Part shown: positions 4,695 to 5,202 of the stretch, one piece after another
Numbering within the stretch: the first letter of the stretch is position 1
Layout of the letters: the number at the start of each line of letters is the position of its first letter
Origin: Candidatus Beckwithbacteria bacterium CG23_combo_of_CG06-09_8_20_14_all_47_9
Lineage (GTDB): Bacteria; Patescibacteriota; Microgenomatia; UBA1400; CG1-02-47-37
Direction: 5' to 3'
DNA length: 5,202 nt
NCBI GenBank assembly: GCA_002772455.1
Contig: PCSQ01000101.1
Span: 1 to 5,202 of the forward strand
Program-made: the position numbers and the translations under genes
The notes under the pieces: generated by a model
The model's input: only the letters and a program-made list of their open reading frames with translations
The model's database searches: none
Told to the model about the DNA's origin: nothing

Positions 4695-5202
<508 letters not shown>

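Overview
The window holds a cluster of small toxin-antitoxin type genes (about 1-1731) followed by an independently promoted tRNA-Ala(UGC)-23S rRNA unit (about 1737 to the right edge). The 23S gene is interrupted by a 732-nt group I intron that encodes a LAGLIDADG endonuclease. The host is bacterial. The mix of small HEPN/MNT and AbrB/PIN modules, a 23S intron, probable leaderless starts and no 16S immediately upstream of the 23S fits a Candidate Phyla Radiation (Patescibacteria) genome. That is an inference: no protein marker settles it, and other lineages with 23S introns (e.g. Thermotogae, Chlamydiae) are not excluded.

Region 1-467: a short membrane-anchored protein (99-299) with a strong Shine-Dalgarno. 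Its probable continuation lies in the -1 frame up to 400, so this may be a frameshifted gene. Region 468-986: a HEPN-MNT pair in which the HEPN toxin gene (468-678) is a shrunken, frame-broken remnant, while the MNT nucleotidyltransferase (657-986) keeps its catalytic motif. Region 1010-1731: a VapBC-like operon with a strong promoter, a palindromic operator, a probably leaderless AbrB-fold antitoxin (1044-1304) and a PIN-domain toxin (1306-1731) whose fourth acidic position reads Asn.

Region 1737-1994: an rRNA-type promoter (TTGACA, extended -10), a hairpin near the transcript start, tRNA-Ala(UGC) at 1872-1946, and a boxA antitermination element just before the 23S. The 23S starts near 1995 by alignment from memory to E. 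coli and runs off the window at about E. coli position 2441. The intron (3963-4694) sits after the equivalent of U1923, inside helix 69. This is the site of the Chlamydomonas intron that encodes I-CeuI, and the encoded protein also looks like I-CeuI. P1, P3-P8, P9 and P10 can all be paired by eye, and the splice sites give a continuous, co-varying helix 69. The endonuclease reading frame begins in the P5 loop and runs through most of the ribozyme core, ending within the 3' strand of P7.

Functionally there are two parts: an accessory, partly decaying toxin-antitoxin cluster, and an essential rRNA unit carrying a homing intron that must splice to give a working helix 69 (intersubunit bridge B2a). 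I see no wholly new system. The most notable points are the core-overlapping I-CeuI-like gene at L1923, the separate tRNA-Ala-23S unit and the degraded HEPN beside an intact MNT.
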